IMG/VR virus record: IMGVR_UViG_3300035034_003300
Span: 1 to 31,128 of that record
Strand: one strand, 5' to 3'
Origin: a virus
Length of the DNA stretch: 31,128 nt
The notes under the pieces were generated by a model that saw nothing but the letters and a program-made list of their open reading frames with translations, made no database searches and was not told where the DNA came from. Position 1 is the first letter of the stretch. Each line of letters opens with the position of its first letter. This document shows positions 13,319 through 23,100 of this stretch, piece by piece. The position numbers were made by a program, and so were the translations under genes.

Positions 13319-14464
13319 ATGGCTAAGACCAATTTTGCGGCTCTGACTACCGAGCAGAAGACCGCCTGGGGTATGGATTTCTGGGCCCACGCCCGTAATC
13401 GCTCCTTCGTCAACAAGTTCCTTGGCAAGTCCGCCAACTCCATGATCCATCACGTCACCGAGCTTACCAAGAGTAAGAAAGGCGCCCGTGCGGTCATGAC
13501 GCTGGTTGCTGACCTCACCGGTGACGGTGTGGTAGGCGATAGCCGACTGGAAGACAACGAGGAAGAACTCAAGTCGTTCGACACCGTCATCCGGATCGAC
13601 CAGCTGCGTAACGCCAACCGGATCGAAGGCCGCATGGCGGACCAGAAGTCCATCGTGAACTTCCGTCGGCAGTCCCGCGACAAGCTCGCTTACTGGCTCG
13701 GTGACCGTATCGACCAGATGGCGTTCCTGTCGATGTCCAGCCTGCCCTACACCCTCCACACCAACGGTGCAGCTCGCCCCGTCGGCGCGACCGGCCAGAA
13801 CCTGTCCGACCTGGAGTTTGCCGAGGCGGCTCCGGCGCCCACAGCCGCTCGCTCGTTCTATCTGGACGCGGCCGGCCAGTTGGCCGCAGGCACCGGATAT
13901 GATGCACCGGATGGCGCGATCACCCCGCTGACCTACAAGGCGCTGGTGCGCATGAAGGCCGCGGCCAAAGACGCGTACCTCAAGCCGCTGCGTAGCACTG
14001 GCGGAGAGGACCTGTACATGGTCTTCGTGACCCCGCAGGGCATGGCGGATCTGCGTCTGGACGCCGACTTCCTGGCCAACGTCCGGCATGCCGGCGTGCG
14101 CGGCGGCAAGAACGAGCTGTTCTCCGGTGCGTCCAGCGTGGTCGTTGAGGGCATGGTGGTCCACGAGTATCGCCACGTCTTCTCCAACGAGCAGGGTGCG
14201 GCCGCGTCTCGCTTCGGTGTTACCAGCGGTAACGACATCGGCCAGCGTGCGCTGCTGTGCGGTGCTCAGGCGCTGGGCATGGCGGACATCGGCAGTGCCG
14301 AGTGGGTCGAAGATGTGTTCGACTACGAGAACGAGGTCGGTGTCTCGGTCGCCAAGATCTTCGGGTTCCTGAATCCGAAGTTCAAGGGCAACCTGGCCAG
14401 TTTCAGCACCGACGAGAACTTCGGTGTGATCACGGTCGATACCGCCCTCTCCATCTACGCGTAA
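13319..14464 (+). CDS. Major capsid protein (N4-gp56 / DUF4043 type)
   Basis: This 381-aa protein is the shell subunit. Recognition rests on the order typical of the N4-gp56 family: an N-terminal WGMDFWAHARNRSFVNKFLG segment (residues 17-36), LTGDGVVGDSRLEDNEEEL (66-84), then IRIDQLRNANRIEGRMADQK (91-110) and RDKLAYWLGDRIDQMAFLSM (120-139). An HK97-like fold is expected from the family. The start ATG has GAGG 5 nt upstream within a possible hairpin. The gene is isolated between two intrinsic terminators, which usually means separate, strong expression, as needed for the most abundant virion protein. Confidence 0.93.
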   Translation: MAKTNFAALTTEQKTAWGMDFWAHARNRSFVNKFLGKSANSMIHHVTELTKSKKGARAVMTLVADLTGDGVVGDSRLEDNEEELKSFDTVIRIDQLRNANRIEGRMADQKSIVNFRRQSRDKLAYWLGDRIDQMAFLSMSSLPYTLHTNGAARPVGATGQNLSDLEFAEAAPAPTAARSFYLDAAGQLAAGTGYDAPDGAITPLTYKALVRMKAAAKDAYLKPLRSTGGEDLYMVFVTPQGMADLRLDADFLANVRHAGVRGGKNELFSGASSVVVEGMVVHEYRHVFSNEQGAAASRFGVTSGNDIGQRALLCGAQALGMADIGSAEWVEDVFDYENEVGVSVAKIFGFLNPKFKGNLASFSTDENFGVITVDTALSIYA

Positions 14465-14484
14465 TCCCGGCAGGGTAGGCGCTT

Positions 14485-14510
14485 GGGCGGTGGCAACGCC
14501 GCCCCTTTTT
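14485..14510 (+). terminator. Rho-independent terminator after the capsid gene
   Basis: GGGCGGTG-GCAA-CGCCGCCC (14485-14504) makes an 8-bp stem (one U-G pair) closed by a GNRA-type GCAA tetraloop, followed by C and TTTTT. It lies 20 nt after the capsid stop. The Shine-Dalgarno of the next gene starts right after the T-run, so read-through is needed or a transcript must begin further upstream. Confidence 0.85.
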
Positions 14511-14521
14511 GGAGCTACGTA

Positions 14522-14911
14522 ATGTCGCAACTCTATGTCTCGGACAAGAACATCGTGATCTCTCGCAGTGGCATGAGCGCGATGTTTCGATCCGGGGTCC
14601 CACGTCCACTACGCCCGTCGCTCGTCGAGGCCGCTATCGGCGCCGGCGTGCGACCGGCTGACGGGGCAGCCCCTGAATTACCGACGAAGGCCGCCCCATC
14701 GACACCGACGGCGCGGGACACTTCAACCAAAGAGCAAGTTGCTGACGCTATCCGCCAGGTCATGGCCGATGGCAAGTCAGGAGATTTCACAACCGGTGGC
14801 CATATCCGCATGAGCGTGCTGGAGAAGGCCCTTGGACACAACATCAGCGTTGCTGACCGCGATGCGGCCATGGACCTGATCGAGGCGGGGAAAACCCCTA
14901 GCGAGGAGTAA
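14522..14911 (+). CDS. Small head-associated protein, 129 aa
   Basis: The start ATG at 14522 is chosen because GGAG lies 7 nt upstream and the longer frame to 14483 would include the terminator. The N-terminus SQLYVSDKNIVISRSGMSAM followed by FRSGVPRPLRPSL resembles small proteins encoded directly after the capsid gene in podoviruses (pattern LYVS-x-KN-x-V-x(4)-G-H/M-S, then F-x-x-GVP). The middle is P/A/T-rich linker, and the C-terminus is helical (KEQVADAIRQVMADGKSGDF... VADRDAAMDLIEAG). A head-completion or decoration role is likely from position. The coding end is 3 nt before the next ATG. Confidence 0.7.
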   Translation: MSQLYVSDKNIVISRSGMSAMFRSGVPRPLRPSLVEAAIGAGVRPADGAAPELPTKAAPSTPTARDTSTKEQVADAIRQVMADGKSGDFTTGGHIRMSVLEKALGHNISVADRDAAMDLIEAGKTPSEE

Positions 14912-14914
14912 TCC

Positions 14915-15649
14915 ATGGCGATTCAGGTAAGCACAACCCTTCAGCGGGCGCAGACGCTGGTACAGGACATCACCGGCGTCCGTTGGCCTGTCACTGAGCT
15001 GGCGGGGTGGTTCAACGACGCGACCCGAGAGGTGGCGCTGCATAAGCCATCTGCATCGGCCGACAGTATTATCATCGACCTCGTTGCCGGCACGCGCCAG
15101 ACGATCCCGGCGGGTGCGTTGATGCTGCTTCGTGTCAGTCGTAACCTGAAGACCGGCAGTACCGAGGGCGCACGGCTGGGCTCCCGGTCTGTGCGTCTGG
15201 TCAATCGTGACGTACTGGATACCCAGCACCCGGACTGGCACGACGCCACGATCACGCCGCAGAACGCGTTGGCGCAGCACTTCACGTTTGACGAGAGTGA
15301 CCCGACGGCCTTTTATGTGTTCCCGGGCAATGACGGGACCGGCAAGGTCGAGGCGCTGGTGTCCAAGGCGCCTGATCCGGTCACTGACACGGCGACCAGC
15401 ATCGGTGCCTACACGATGGACATGCCGTTGCCTGACATCTACGCCAACGCGGTACTGGACTACATCCTCTACCGGGCGTACTCCAAGGACGCGTCTTTCG
15501 CAGAGAACATGGATCGGGCCAACTACCACTATACGGCCTTCGCCAACTCGTTGGGCATCAAGACGGCGCAAGAGGCAGTGGGCAATGCGGCCAACGCTGG
15601 CTTCCGTGTCACGCGTGACCGGGTCGGCCAGGTCGGGGTCGGTCAGTGA
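14915..15649 (+). CDS. Head-tail adaptor-like protein (DUF6682-like)
   Basis: This 244-aa protein begins TLQRAQTLVQDITGVRWPVTELAGWFNDATREVALHKP. That is the helical pattern of phage adaptor proteins whose N-terminus reads D-x-x-x-x-RW-x-x-x-EL-x-x-W-N-D-x-x-R-E. A beta-rich middle (LVAGTRQTIPAGALMLLRVS) and a C-terminal helical region with LPDIYANAVLDYILYRAYSK follow. The last is very characteristic of this group, where residues P-D-x-Y-x-x-A-L-x-D-Y-x-L-x-R recur. The protein probably attaches below the portal. A strong GAGGAGT precedes the ATG, and the stop overlaps the next start (GTGA). Confidence 0.72.
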   Translation: MAIQVSTTLQRAQTLVQDITGVRWPVTELAGWFNDATREVALHKPSASADSIIIDLVAGTRQTIPAGALMLLRVSRNLKTGSTEGARLGSRSVRLVNRDVLDTQHPDWHDATITPQNALAQHFTFDESDPTAFYVFPGNDGTGKVEALVSKAPDPVTDTATSIGAYTMDMPLPDIYANAVLDYILYRAYSKDASFAENMDRANYHYTAFANSLGIKTAQEAVGNAANAGFRVTRDRVGQVGVGQ

Positions 15650-16260
15650 TTGATCTGAAGAGCGAGTTGCTGGGCGATGTGCTCCTGGCGGTGCCGGGGT
15701 GCCCAGACATGACTGCCGAGCGGGCCATTACACGAGCCGCTCGGCAGTTGTGCATGGACACGCACGTCTGGCGGCACGACGCGGTCGACTTGCCGTTGAT
15801 CAAGGGGGTCCGCGAGGTGGACCTTGATCTGCCTGCGGATACCACACTAGCTAAGCTGTTTTGGGTCACGTTGGCATCGCGTCCGATGACGGGCATCTCG
15901 GCGTCGAAGGTGACCTACGACGAGGGCACGCCCGACGCGTATGCCTTGGCGGCGGACGGGCGTTTGGTGCTCAACAAGGTGCCGGCCGAGTCACGCTTTA
16001 CTGATGCGGTTGTTGCACATGCTGCGGTGGCACCCGCCCGGGGCTCTGCCAGGGTGGCCGATGAGATCGAGCCGTTTATCGATCTCGTCACGCTGTTGGC
16101 CACGGCGCACCTGCTGTCTATGCCGACGGTCGAATGGCGGGATCGGGCTGGCGGGTCAGACGCCATGCAGCTTTATCATGCGCAGTCGCTGATGGCGCGC
16201 CGCTTCGGCAACCAGCGCAGTCAACCCATTCATCGCGCGGTGAAATATGGCGGTTTGTGA
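15646..16260 (+). CDS. Putative head-tail connector / tail adaptor protein, 204 aa
   Basis: The GTG start at 15646 overlaps the TGA of the adaptor gene, so the two are translationally coupled. The protein starts MIDLKSELLGDVLLAVPGCPDMTAERAITRAARQLCMDTHVWR, a helical opening found in tail-tube or gateway proteins of podoviruses. A beta-rich core follows (REVDLDLPADTTLAKLFWVTL), then a helical end (IEPFIDLVTLLATAHLLSMP, MARRFGNQ). It looks distantly parallel in plan to the preceding adaptor. Assignment is by architecture and position; no diagnostic motif was seen. Confidence 0.6.
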   Translation: MIDLKSELLGDVLLAVPGCPDMTAERAITRAARQLCMDTHVWRHDAVDLPLIKGVREVDLDLPADTTLAKLFWVTLASRPMTGISASKVTYDEGTPDAYALAADGRLVLNKVPAESRFTDAVVAHAAVAPARGSARVADEIEPFIDLVTLLATAHLLSMPTVEWRDRAGGSDAMQLYHAQSLMARRFGNQRSQPIHRAVKYGGL

Positions 16261-16705
16261 TTTCGTCCTGATCGAATCGCGGCCCATGCTCCGCGGCTGG
16301 TTTGCGTTGCTTGACGAGGGGGTCGAGGCCATCGAGGCGCGTCTCACCAACCGTGAGTGCGTGTCGGCCGATTTGTACGCCGCGGCGCTGGCCGGCGACG
16401 TCGACATCCGCTTGGTCCGTGTTGAGGAAGAGGTGGTAGGGTTTCTTGCCGTTCAGCGTTCGACCGGTACGAGTGGCAACACGTCTCTTCACGTTTGGAT
16501 GCTGTATCTACGTCCCGGGTGCCCGGACATCATGGGGGACGTTGTTGAGGAGCTCGAGTTTATCGCCGGTACGTCCGGTTGTAGCGCCATAACCTTCCAC
16601 TCGACGCGCCTTGCTTGGTCACGACGCCTGGCGCGCCATGGCTTTGCGGCCCAGGCCATCGTTTTCAGTAAGGAGGTCGCCCATGAAGGACGCGCCGAAA
16701 CCTAA
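16247..16705 (+). CDS. GNAT-like fold protein in the virion gene block, 152 aa
   Basis: The protein has a GNAT-like order: an N-terminal helical part with residues LYAAALAGDVDIRLVRVEEE, a strand VVGFLAVQRS, then LHVWMLYLRPGCPDIMGDVVEELEFIAG. Last comes a strand-helix SAITFHSTRLAWSRRLARHGF, where the final R-x-x-W-x-x-x-x-x-x-x-x-GF fits the GNAT end. The acetyl-CoA loop (Q/R-x-x-G-x-G/A) is replaced by RPGCPD, so catalysis is doubtful. Podoviruses often encode such a protein here, and T7 gp13 has been compared with GNAT proteins. A structural or ejection-related role is therefore as likely as acetylation. It overlaps both neighbours (14 and 23 nt). Confidence 0.55.
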   Translation: MAVCDFVLIESRPMLRGWFALLDEGVEAIEARLTNRECVSADLYAAALAGDVDIRLVRVEEEVVGFLAVQRSTGTSGNTSLHVWMLYLRPGCPDIMGDVVEELEFIAGTSGCSAITFHSTRLAWSRRLARHGFAAQAIVFSKEVAHEGRAET

Positions 16706-17282
16706 AAAGCCTGAGATGTCGCTGGGCGAGAAGACGCAGCTGGCGGCGGCCGCGGCTGAATGGCAGCATTACAAGGAGAACTTCCAGCCCATCGAGCGTG
16801 ACTATCTGCGTGAGTCGCAGGTGGATCGCAGCGACCGCGCGGAGGCCCAGGCCTCGTCGGCTGTGATGCGCGAGGGCACCGACGCGATGCGACTGGCGGC
16901 CCTTGGCGGCGGCACCTCGAAGACTGCCGGCATTGTGGGCAGCGCGCTGTCCGAAGCGCGAGACGGGGCGCATGCCACCGAGCGCCAGGAGCGTGACGCG
17001 AGCACGCTGGGGGCACTGGGTATTGGCCGGCAGTTGGCGACCGATACGACCCGGTCGATGTCACGTCTGGGCCGTGCCGGGGCGACGGGTGCGATCCGTG
17101 ACATGAACAACAAGCTCGAGGTCGAGACGGCCAAGAGCCAGTCACGTGCGTCGACGGTGGGCTCGTTGGCTGGCGCTGGAGTAGCGGCGTATTTGCACGA
17201 GAAGGGCAAGAAAACGCCCGACACTGCAACGACGCAAGAAAACCAGCGTGAATGGGCCATCCCGCCCGTGTACCGGAGGTGA
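16683..17282 (+). CDS. Putative internal virion protein, 199 aa
   Basis: The start ATG 16683 has a near-perfect AAGGAGG 8 nt upstream, inside the end of the previous gene. The product is alanine-rich and helical. It has a basic proline-containing start (MKDAPKPKKPEMSLGEK), the segment YKENFQPIERDYLRESQ, a glycine/alanine-rich centre and a short hydrophobic SLAGAGVAAYL near residues 166-178. The (N/E)-F-x-P-(I/V)-E-(R/K) motif recurs in the next protein, so the two look like diverged paralogues. Position before the large ejection-protein candidates suggests a small core or ejection protein. Confidence 0.6.
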   Translation: MKDAPKPKKPEMSLGEKTQLAAAAAEWQHYKENFQPIERDYLRESQVDRSDRAEAQASSAVMREGTDAMRLAALGGGTSKTAGIVGSALSEARDGAHATERQERDASTLGALGIGRQLATDTTRSMSRLGRAGATGAIRDMNNKLEVETAKSQSRASTVGSLAGAGVAAYLHEKGKKTPDTATTQENQREWAIPPVYRR

Positions 17283-17285
17283 TGT

Positions 17286-18128
17286 ATGGGGTTTGGAAAC
17301 GAAGTTGGAACGTATGGCGGCGGCAGCGGCTATGGCGGGGGCCATCGCAGCAGCGGTGGGCCGGGCGGCGGTAGCGACCCGGGCAACCGCAGCAGCGGCG
17401 GGTCGTATGCGGACCGCGGCGGCAGCAATGACGTCCGGACCAACAGCCGTGCAGACCGGGTGGCCGCGACGACGGCGATGTCCCAGGCAGACCAGAAACG
17501 CCTAGCTGAGCTCAAGCGGCTCGAGTCGCAGATGGAAGGGGTCACGGTAGACGGCACGATGATCCGTGACGCTGACGGCAAGGTGCATCTCAACACCGAC
17601 GTCACGGACGAGGACGCCCAGGAGATGGGCGCTGCGGTAACGCGCGAGCAGTTCGAGCGGTACATGAACGAGTTCGCCCCTGTTGAGAAGCAGTTAATCG
17701 GGTCCGTTGGCAAGATGCACGAGGGGCGCGACGCCCGCCACGAAGCCTGGGCCGGAGCGGACCGTGCGCGGGCCTCGCTGGAGCGCATGCGCTCTCGTTA
17801 CGGCACCAAGCAAACGGATCAGCAGCGCAACTCCGAGTGGCAGGGGTTCGATCGAACCAAGCGTCTGAGCGGGTTGTCCGCGACCAACCGCGCGCGCGGA
17901 GTCTCGCAGGATCGTGACTACAACCTGCAAGGCGGTCTGTTGAACATCGGCAATAACCTCAGTTCCAGCGCGGTAGGCGGGCTGACCGATGCCTCGGTCA
18001 ACGAGTCCGCGCGCTCCCAGTCGTATGACCAGGCGAAGGCCGCTCACAGTGTGGCGAAGTCACAACAGCAGGCACAAGCCGTGTCGTCGGTCGCATCCTT
18101 GGCTGCGATGGCCTTTTTTGCAACTTAA
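17286..18128 (+). CDS. Putative internal virion protein with Gly-rich N-terminus, 280 aa
   Basis: GGAGGTGATGT precedes the ATG, and the gap to the upstream stop is 3 nt. Residues 1-50 are glycine/serine-rich (GTYGGGSGYGGGHRSSGGPG). The rest is helical, with AELKRLESQMEGVTVDGTMI and the MNEFAPVEKQLIGSV motif shared with the previous protein. Further on come a likely coiled coil and a short hydrophobic C-terminus (SSVASLAAMAFFAT) that might contact membrane or other ejection proteins. No enzyme signature is evident. It is probably a core/ejection protein by context. Confidence 0.6.
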   Translation: MGFGNEVGTYGGGSGYGGGHRSSGGPGGGSDPGNRSSGGSYADRGGSNDVRTNSRADRVAATTAMSQADQKRLAELKRLESQMEGVTVDGTMIRDADGKVHLNTDVTDEDAQEMGAAVTREQFERYMNEFAPVEKQLIGSVGKMHEGRDARHEAWAGADRARASLERMRSRYGTKQTDQQRNSEWQGFDRTKRLSGLSATNRARGVSQDRDYNLQGGLLNIGNNLSSSAVGGLTDASVNESARSQSYDQAKAAHSVAKSQQQAQAVSSVASLAAMAFFAT

Positions 18129-18139
18129 GGAGGGCCACC

Positions 18140-20119
18140 ATGCCCCTTGGCACAGCACTGGCCTCCGGCCTGCAAACCTTTACCGCCCTTCGTGACGAAT
18201 CGCGGCGCAGCCAACTCCACGACTTGAAGGTCGAGGGGAATACCCTGCGCAACGACGGCATGCGGATGGACAACAAGTTCTATAAGGACACCTACAGCGA
18301 CCGCGCTGGAAAGATCAGCGCTGACTTCCGCCGTGCGGACTCGTTGGCCGATACGCAGGAAGAGCTGGGCCCGCTTCAGGTCATTTACCAGGAGCGTCAG
18401 AACGCGGGGCAGTCACTGGTCAACGAGGGGCGCCGTCTCAGTAACATCGGCCAAGGTTTTGACAATCGCCGCCTCGCTGCGAACGCCAAGGTCGCCGAAG
18501 GGACGGCGGACTCGCGTATCGACGAACAGGACGCTCTCACCCGTAGCGCGCAGTCCAAAGCAACTGATGCGTGGTACGCGGCGCGTGAAACGGAGGTCGG
18601 CGCGGGGCAGGAGGATTTACACCGTCTCTTGCCGGCCGATCCGACGGACGACGCGTTCATGTCGGCAGTGGTCTCGACGACCCGTGAGCCGTTGGGAACG
18701 GCGGCTGAAGCGGCGGCCGGGCGGGTGCTTACCGCCACGTTCCCACATATTATAGGCCGCGGTAAAAAGTACGAGTTCAGTCACCTCCAGGAGCTCCCTA
18801 ACGGGATGGTGGGGGTCATGGTGCGCCGCCCTGACGGGGGGATTCACCCGCTCACCGTGGACGGTACGGTGGCCGAGGACCCGGAGGCGGGTGCGGATAG
18901 GCTCATGGCGTGGACGCCGAGCCAGACCAAGAATTTCATGCTCAAGCGCGACGACGTCACCGCCATGACGAAGGAGGCCGCTGGGCAGGACCGTATGGCC
19001 GAGGTTGTTGGTCAGCGCGCGGCCGCGGAGCAAGGTAAATTGACCCGCGAGCAGGAAGGGCTGGAAGCGACGGTCGAAAGTGCCGACGCGAGCTTCGCGG
19101 CGGCCAACGAGCTGCGCGGCAAGATCGAGTCGTTGGAGGCCCAACGCCGAGAGGCGGGGCTGGATGCGTATAAGAAGGGTCGTCTTGTGCAGCGCGGCCG
19201 CGGAGCAGCCCTACTTAGCGATCAGCAACGGGCCGTCAACGCCGAGGCAGATGCAGCTGCCGCCCGCGCCGAAGAGCTGCGCGAACAGGTCGAGGCGCTT
19301 CGCGCCGAGGGCAAAGCCATGGGCCTGCTCAACTATGGCGTTGAGGATCATGCACAAGTACGTGGCGTCGCTAATCTGCGATTGGGTATCGCTGGGAGCC
19401 AAGCGCCCGCAGCTCCGCCGCCCGTCGGCGGCACGATTCAGGAGGATCGCGCGGGAGTGAACGCGGCGGCGTTGTCTGAGCTTAGGTCCGGGCGCCAGGC
19501 GGTGCGCGGCGGCATGGATGCACGTACAGTCGCTACGAATCTGCGCCAGGATGGTAACCCCTACCAATCGCTTAGCGACCGCCAGGCCGAGACCGTTGCA
19601 GGCAGTGGTATTGCGTCGGCGGCGGCCAAGCCTGTTCTCGACGTGGTCGATTCGGCCGTGAAGAGTCTTGGGGCGCAAGCGCTCAAAGATGCCGAGGAAC
19701 GAGGGTTCAACTCAGGGGCCTTGCAGGGCGATCTTCTCACGCTGTTTTCTGATCATCCTCAGCTCTCGCAGATGGCGCTATCAGATCCTGTACGAGCCAG
19801 GGCCATGGCGACGGTTATGGCTAACGACATGCTTCGTGAGAACCGCGACAAGGGCACCTCTACTTGGCTGTTCCAGGGGGAGTTTGGTGGCGAACCGATG
19901 GCTGCGTTCGAGATTATGACGTCGCCGGCCATGAAAGGGATGGAGGACTTCGATAAGTACTTGGTTGCTAACTACGCCACAGCAATGATTGCGCAGGGCA
20001 AGGGCGAGGGCCAGGCCAAGGCAGAGGCGCTTTCGGCGCATCACAATGGTAAACTGAGGTCCCAGCAGGACCTTACTGACTTGGCTAACGCGAGCAGAGA
20101 GTCTATGCGCAATCGTTGA
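18140..20119 (+). CDS. Putative internal/ejection protein, 659 aa
   Basis: AAGGAGG precedes the ATG. The protein is long and mainly helical, with a coiled-coil-like N-terminus (residues about 15-150). A compact beta-rich unit follows around 190-260 (YEFSHLQELPNGMVGVMVRR, GGIHPLTVDGTV). Then come two strong coiled coils (about 310-400, ELRGKIESLEAQRREAGLDA and AARAEELREQVEALRAEGKA). The C-terminal half is helical (SAAAKPVLDVVDSAVKSLGA, LLTLFSDHPQLSQMALSDPV). No lytic transglycosylase motif was found. Size, helical composition and position before the giant gene match a mid-sized podovirus internal protein such as those forming the ejection channel; the assignment is inferential. Confidence 0.6.
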   Translation: MPLGTALASGLQTFTALRDESRRSQLHDLKVEGNTLRNDGMRMDNKFYKDTYSDRAGKISADFRRADSLADTQEELGPLQVIYQERQNAGQSLVNEGRRLSNIGQGFDNRRLAANAKVAEGTADSRIDEQDALTRSAQSKATDAWYAARETEVGAGQEDLHRLLPADPTDDAFMSAVVSTTREPLGTAAEAAAGRVLTATFPHIIGRGKKYEFSHLQELPNGMVGVMVRRPDGGIHPLTVDGTVAEDPEAGADRLMAWTPSQTKNFMLKRDDVTAMTKEAAGQDRMAEVVGQRAAAEQGKLTREQEGLEATVESADASFAAANELRGKIESLEAQRREAGLDAYKKGRLVQRGRGAALLSDQQRAVNAEADAAAARAEELREQVEALRAEGKAMGLLNYGVEDHAQVRGVANLRLGIAGSQAPAAPPPVGGTIQEDRAGVNAAALSELRSGRQAVRGGMDARTVATNLRQDGNPYQSLSDRQAETVAGSGIASAAAKPVLDVVDSAVKSLGAQALKDAEERGFNSGALQGDLLTLFSDHPQLSQMALSDPVRARAMATVMANDMLRENRDKGTSTWLFQGEFGGEPMAAFEIMTSPAMKGMEDFDKYLVANYATAMIAQGKGEGQAKAEALSAHHNGKLRSQQDLTDLANASRESMRNR

Positions 20120-20131
20120 TAGGAGCACTAC

Positions 20132-23100
20132 ATGGCGGGTCGCGATGATGTCTATGATGCGGATACGCTTTACCCCGAGCGCGGGGCCCCCATCCGCATC
20201 AAGGGCATCGACGCCCCCGAGCGGCGTGAGAATCAGCCCGGACAGTGGCAATCGCGTGAGCTATCGCGGCGTATTGTTGGCGATGGGTATTCGCAGGGGG
20301 AATCAGAGGGCAAGGATGTTTACGGCCGTAAGTTGGCCGATGTTTACGGTGCGGACGGGCGTTCATTAAGTTCCGCTCAGGTCCGCTCGGGTCTTTCCCG
20401 CCCTGCTCCCCGCGGTGACTGGCGTACTCCGACAGCCAATGCGGCGGAAGCCGCGCGCCTGGCCGGTGGGATTTTTGGCGCTGGGTATGGTTCTCGAGAA
20501 GAGGCGGTATTGCGCGAGGGCGCACGCCTTGAGCGCGAGGCGCGTCTTAGCGCTCGTTTGGCGGACCCCACCTTCTTGCGTGGGCAGACCGAGCCCACCA
20601 CTACCCGCGACGCTAATGAGGGCATCGCCAGTCGTGGCTGGGACCGCGGCGTGGCACAGATGGGGGCCATGTTTGGGGGGTTCGCCAATGCCGTTGGGGG
20701 GATCAGCAATAGCGAGTCGGTCGTAAACTGGAGCGAGGATCAGATCGCCTCCTCTATGTGGGAGGCGCTGGAGAACCCGGCGGAGGTCAAGAGTTTTGAG
20801 GACGCCGAAGGGTTCTACGAGATCGGTCTGCACATTGTTGATGTGCTTACCGAGGAGGCCCCCCAGTTCTTGATGGACTTGGGTATCGGCGCCGCTACAG
20901 CAGGCAGCGGCGTGTTCGTGGCAGGCGTTGGCAAAGCCGCCGTGCGTAAGTTCGGCGGCGCGACGGCGACCGCCCATAGCAAGGATCTCGCCCTTAACCT
21001 GGCGCGGGCCGGTACTTTCGGGTCGATGTATGTCCAAAACGCCGGCGAGTCTCAGCTGGAGCTGCTTCGCGAAGGGGAGGACGATCCGGGGTCGGCGTTA
21101 CTGGTTGGTCTGGCCAAGACCTCTCTGGACTATGCTTCGCTTTCGGGCATTTTGGGGGACATCACTAAGGGGTTTAAGCGCGGAGACCCCATAGACTCCC
21201 TCGGCCAGTTGTTCCAGCGGGCGGCGGGGGCCACGTTGGCTGGCTCTGGGCGCGAGGGTGTTACCGAGCTTACCCAGACGTTCATGGACGAGTTGAACAA
21301 AAAACGGCTGAACCCTGACTACGAAATCAACACGTCTGCGCTGATCGAAGCCGGTCTTGCGGGCGCTACCGTCGGCGGTACTCTGAGCGGCGGTGGCTCG
21401 ACGCTCGGCTCGGGATATCAGATGTTCCGGGACGCCGATCGTAACAACAACCCACCCCTCCCCGATGACCCGCTTGGTGTTCGCCCCGCCCCAGACGGCA
21501 CGCCCCCCGCAGCAGGCAGCACGTATCGGCAGCGTACTCGGACATGGCGGGGAGAAGAGGGAGCCGCAGGGCCGGGAGCCGCAGGGCCGGGAGCCGCAGG
21601 GCCGGGAGCCGCAGGACCGGGAGCCGCAGGACCGGGAGCCGCAGGACCTGCTCCTACGGCTCCCACGCGTACTGATTTTGACGCTTCCCTCGAGGATCAA
21701 ATCATTAAGGATCCCCCCTCGTCTGCTTCAGATGAGGAGAGGCCCGAGTACGCCAATTTTGAGGAGTTTCTCGCCGACCTTATCAAAAAGCTCGGCCCAC
21801 TGCCCGAGGACGAGGCCCCCGTACCGGCACGCACTGACACCAATCGCGAGCCCGTTACCCGTTTTCAAGCGCAGTTGGACTCTCGCGAGGGCGACCCGGC
21901 GAACCAGCGCGTGTTCCTGTCCTCGGAGAACGTCGAGGCCGGTGATCTTGAGCAGTTGCAGTCGACCTATGGCCAGGAGCTGTTCGTTCATGAACTCGAG
22001 AGCGGGGGGCTTTTCGCGTCGCCGTATGAGGAGGCGCTGCACAGCATCCCGGAGAACCCCACAGAGGCCGACATGGCCGAGCTGTTGGGCTACCCGCAGA
22101 CCAAAGAGGAGGCGATGGCCTCCGGCGACCCGGTTATCGTCCAGACACATAACGCCGAGGGGACGGTTGTCCACGAGGCCGGTGTCAGTCGCGACGTCGG
22201 CGAGGCGCTGGTTAACGACGGCCAGGCGGACCGGATCACCGACCCCGAGACGGCTGCCGCCGAGCGAGCGGCGGAGGTGCAGGTCGAGGCCCTTCGCCAG
22301 TCACGCCCGACGCGCGAGCAGCAGCGCCCGGTTCAGCAGAGCGACGCGGAACGTGGCGTCGATCAGACGCCGGCCGAGCGTCGTGCCGAGCGGCAGATTA
22401 CCTTCGAGCCGGAGAAGCTGCCGGCCGATGTCCGCCCGCTTATCGCGGAGGAGGAGGCGATGGGTATCGACGCCAGCTTGTTTGTCGGCACCGAGCCCGA
22501 GGTCGACCCGCTGGTCTTGCGCCGCGAGCTGGAAAGCCGGCTGCGCGATACGTTGCCGGATGATTCTAGTGTCACTCTCCGCGACGTCCTGGGCGACCGC
22601 CCTTTGTCCGCGATGGATACCGACCAGCTGCGTCAGTTGGCGGCACGCATGCGTATCACGAACCTGCCACGCAAGCTGACCGGCGTAGGCAATCCGCTGC
22701 CCGGGCTGACGAAAGCCAAGCAGAAAGCGGCGGATGAATATGCGCATCGCAGGTTCCGCAGCCTGGCCATTGCCGACGTTGCAAAGAAGGTGAACGAGTG
22801 GGCCAAAAAACACCGTAAGGACACCGACGGCGAGGCGATAGGTGTGCGCGTGCCCAGTGACATGCGGGCGATGGCCAGTGTCTTGCCCGAGGTCGGGGAC
22901 ATGCACAGGGGCGCGGCCTCCAGTTACGACCAGTACCAAAAGGATGTGACCGACGCGTTGCCGACCTCCAAGGAGCTTCGCCAGCGCCTGTCACAGATGA
23001 GCGACGCGGAGCTGTACCAAGCAACGCAGTTGCTTCGCACGGGCTTTGCCGGCGACGAGAAGCTCGACGATCCGACGCAGCTTCCCCGCGCGAACGTGTC

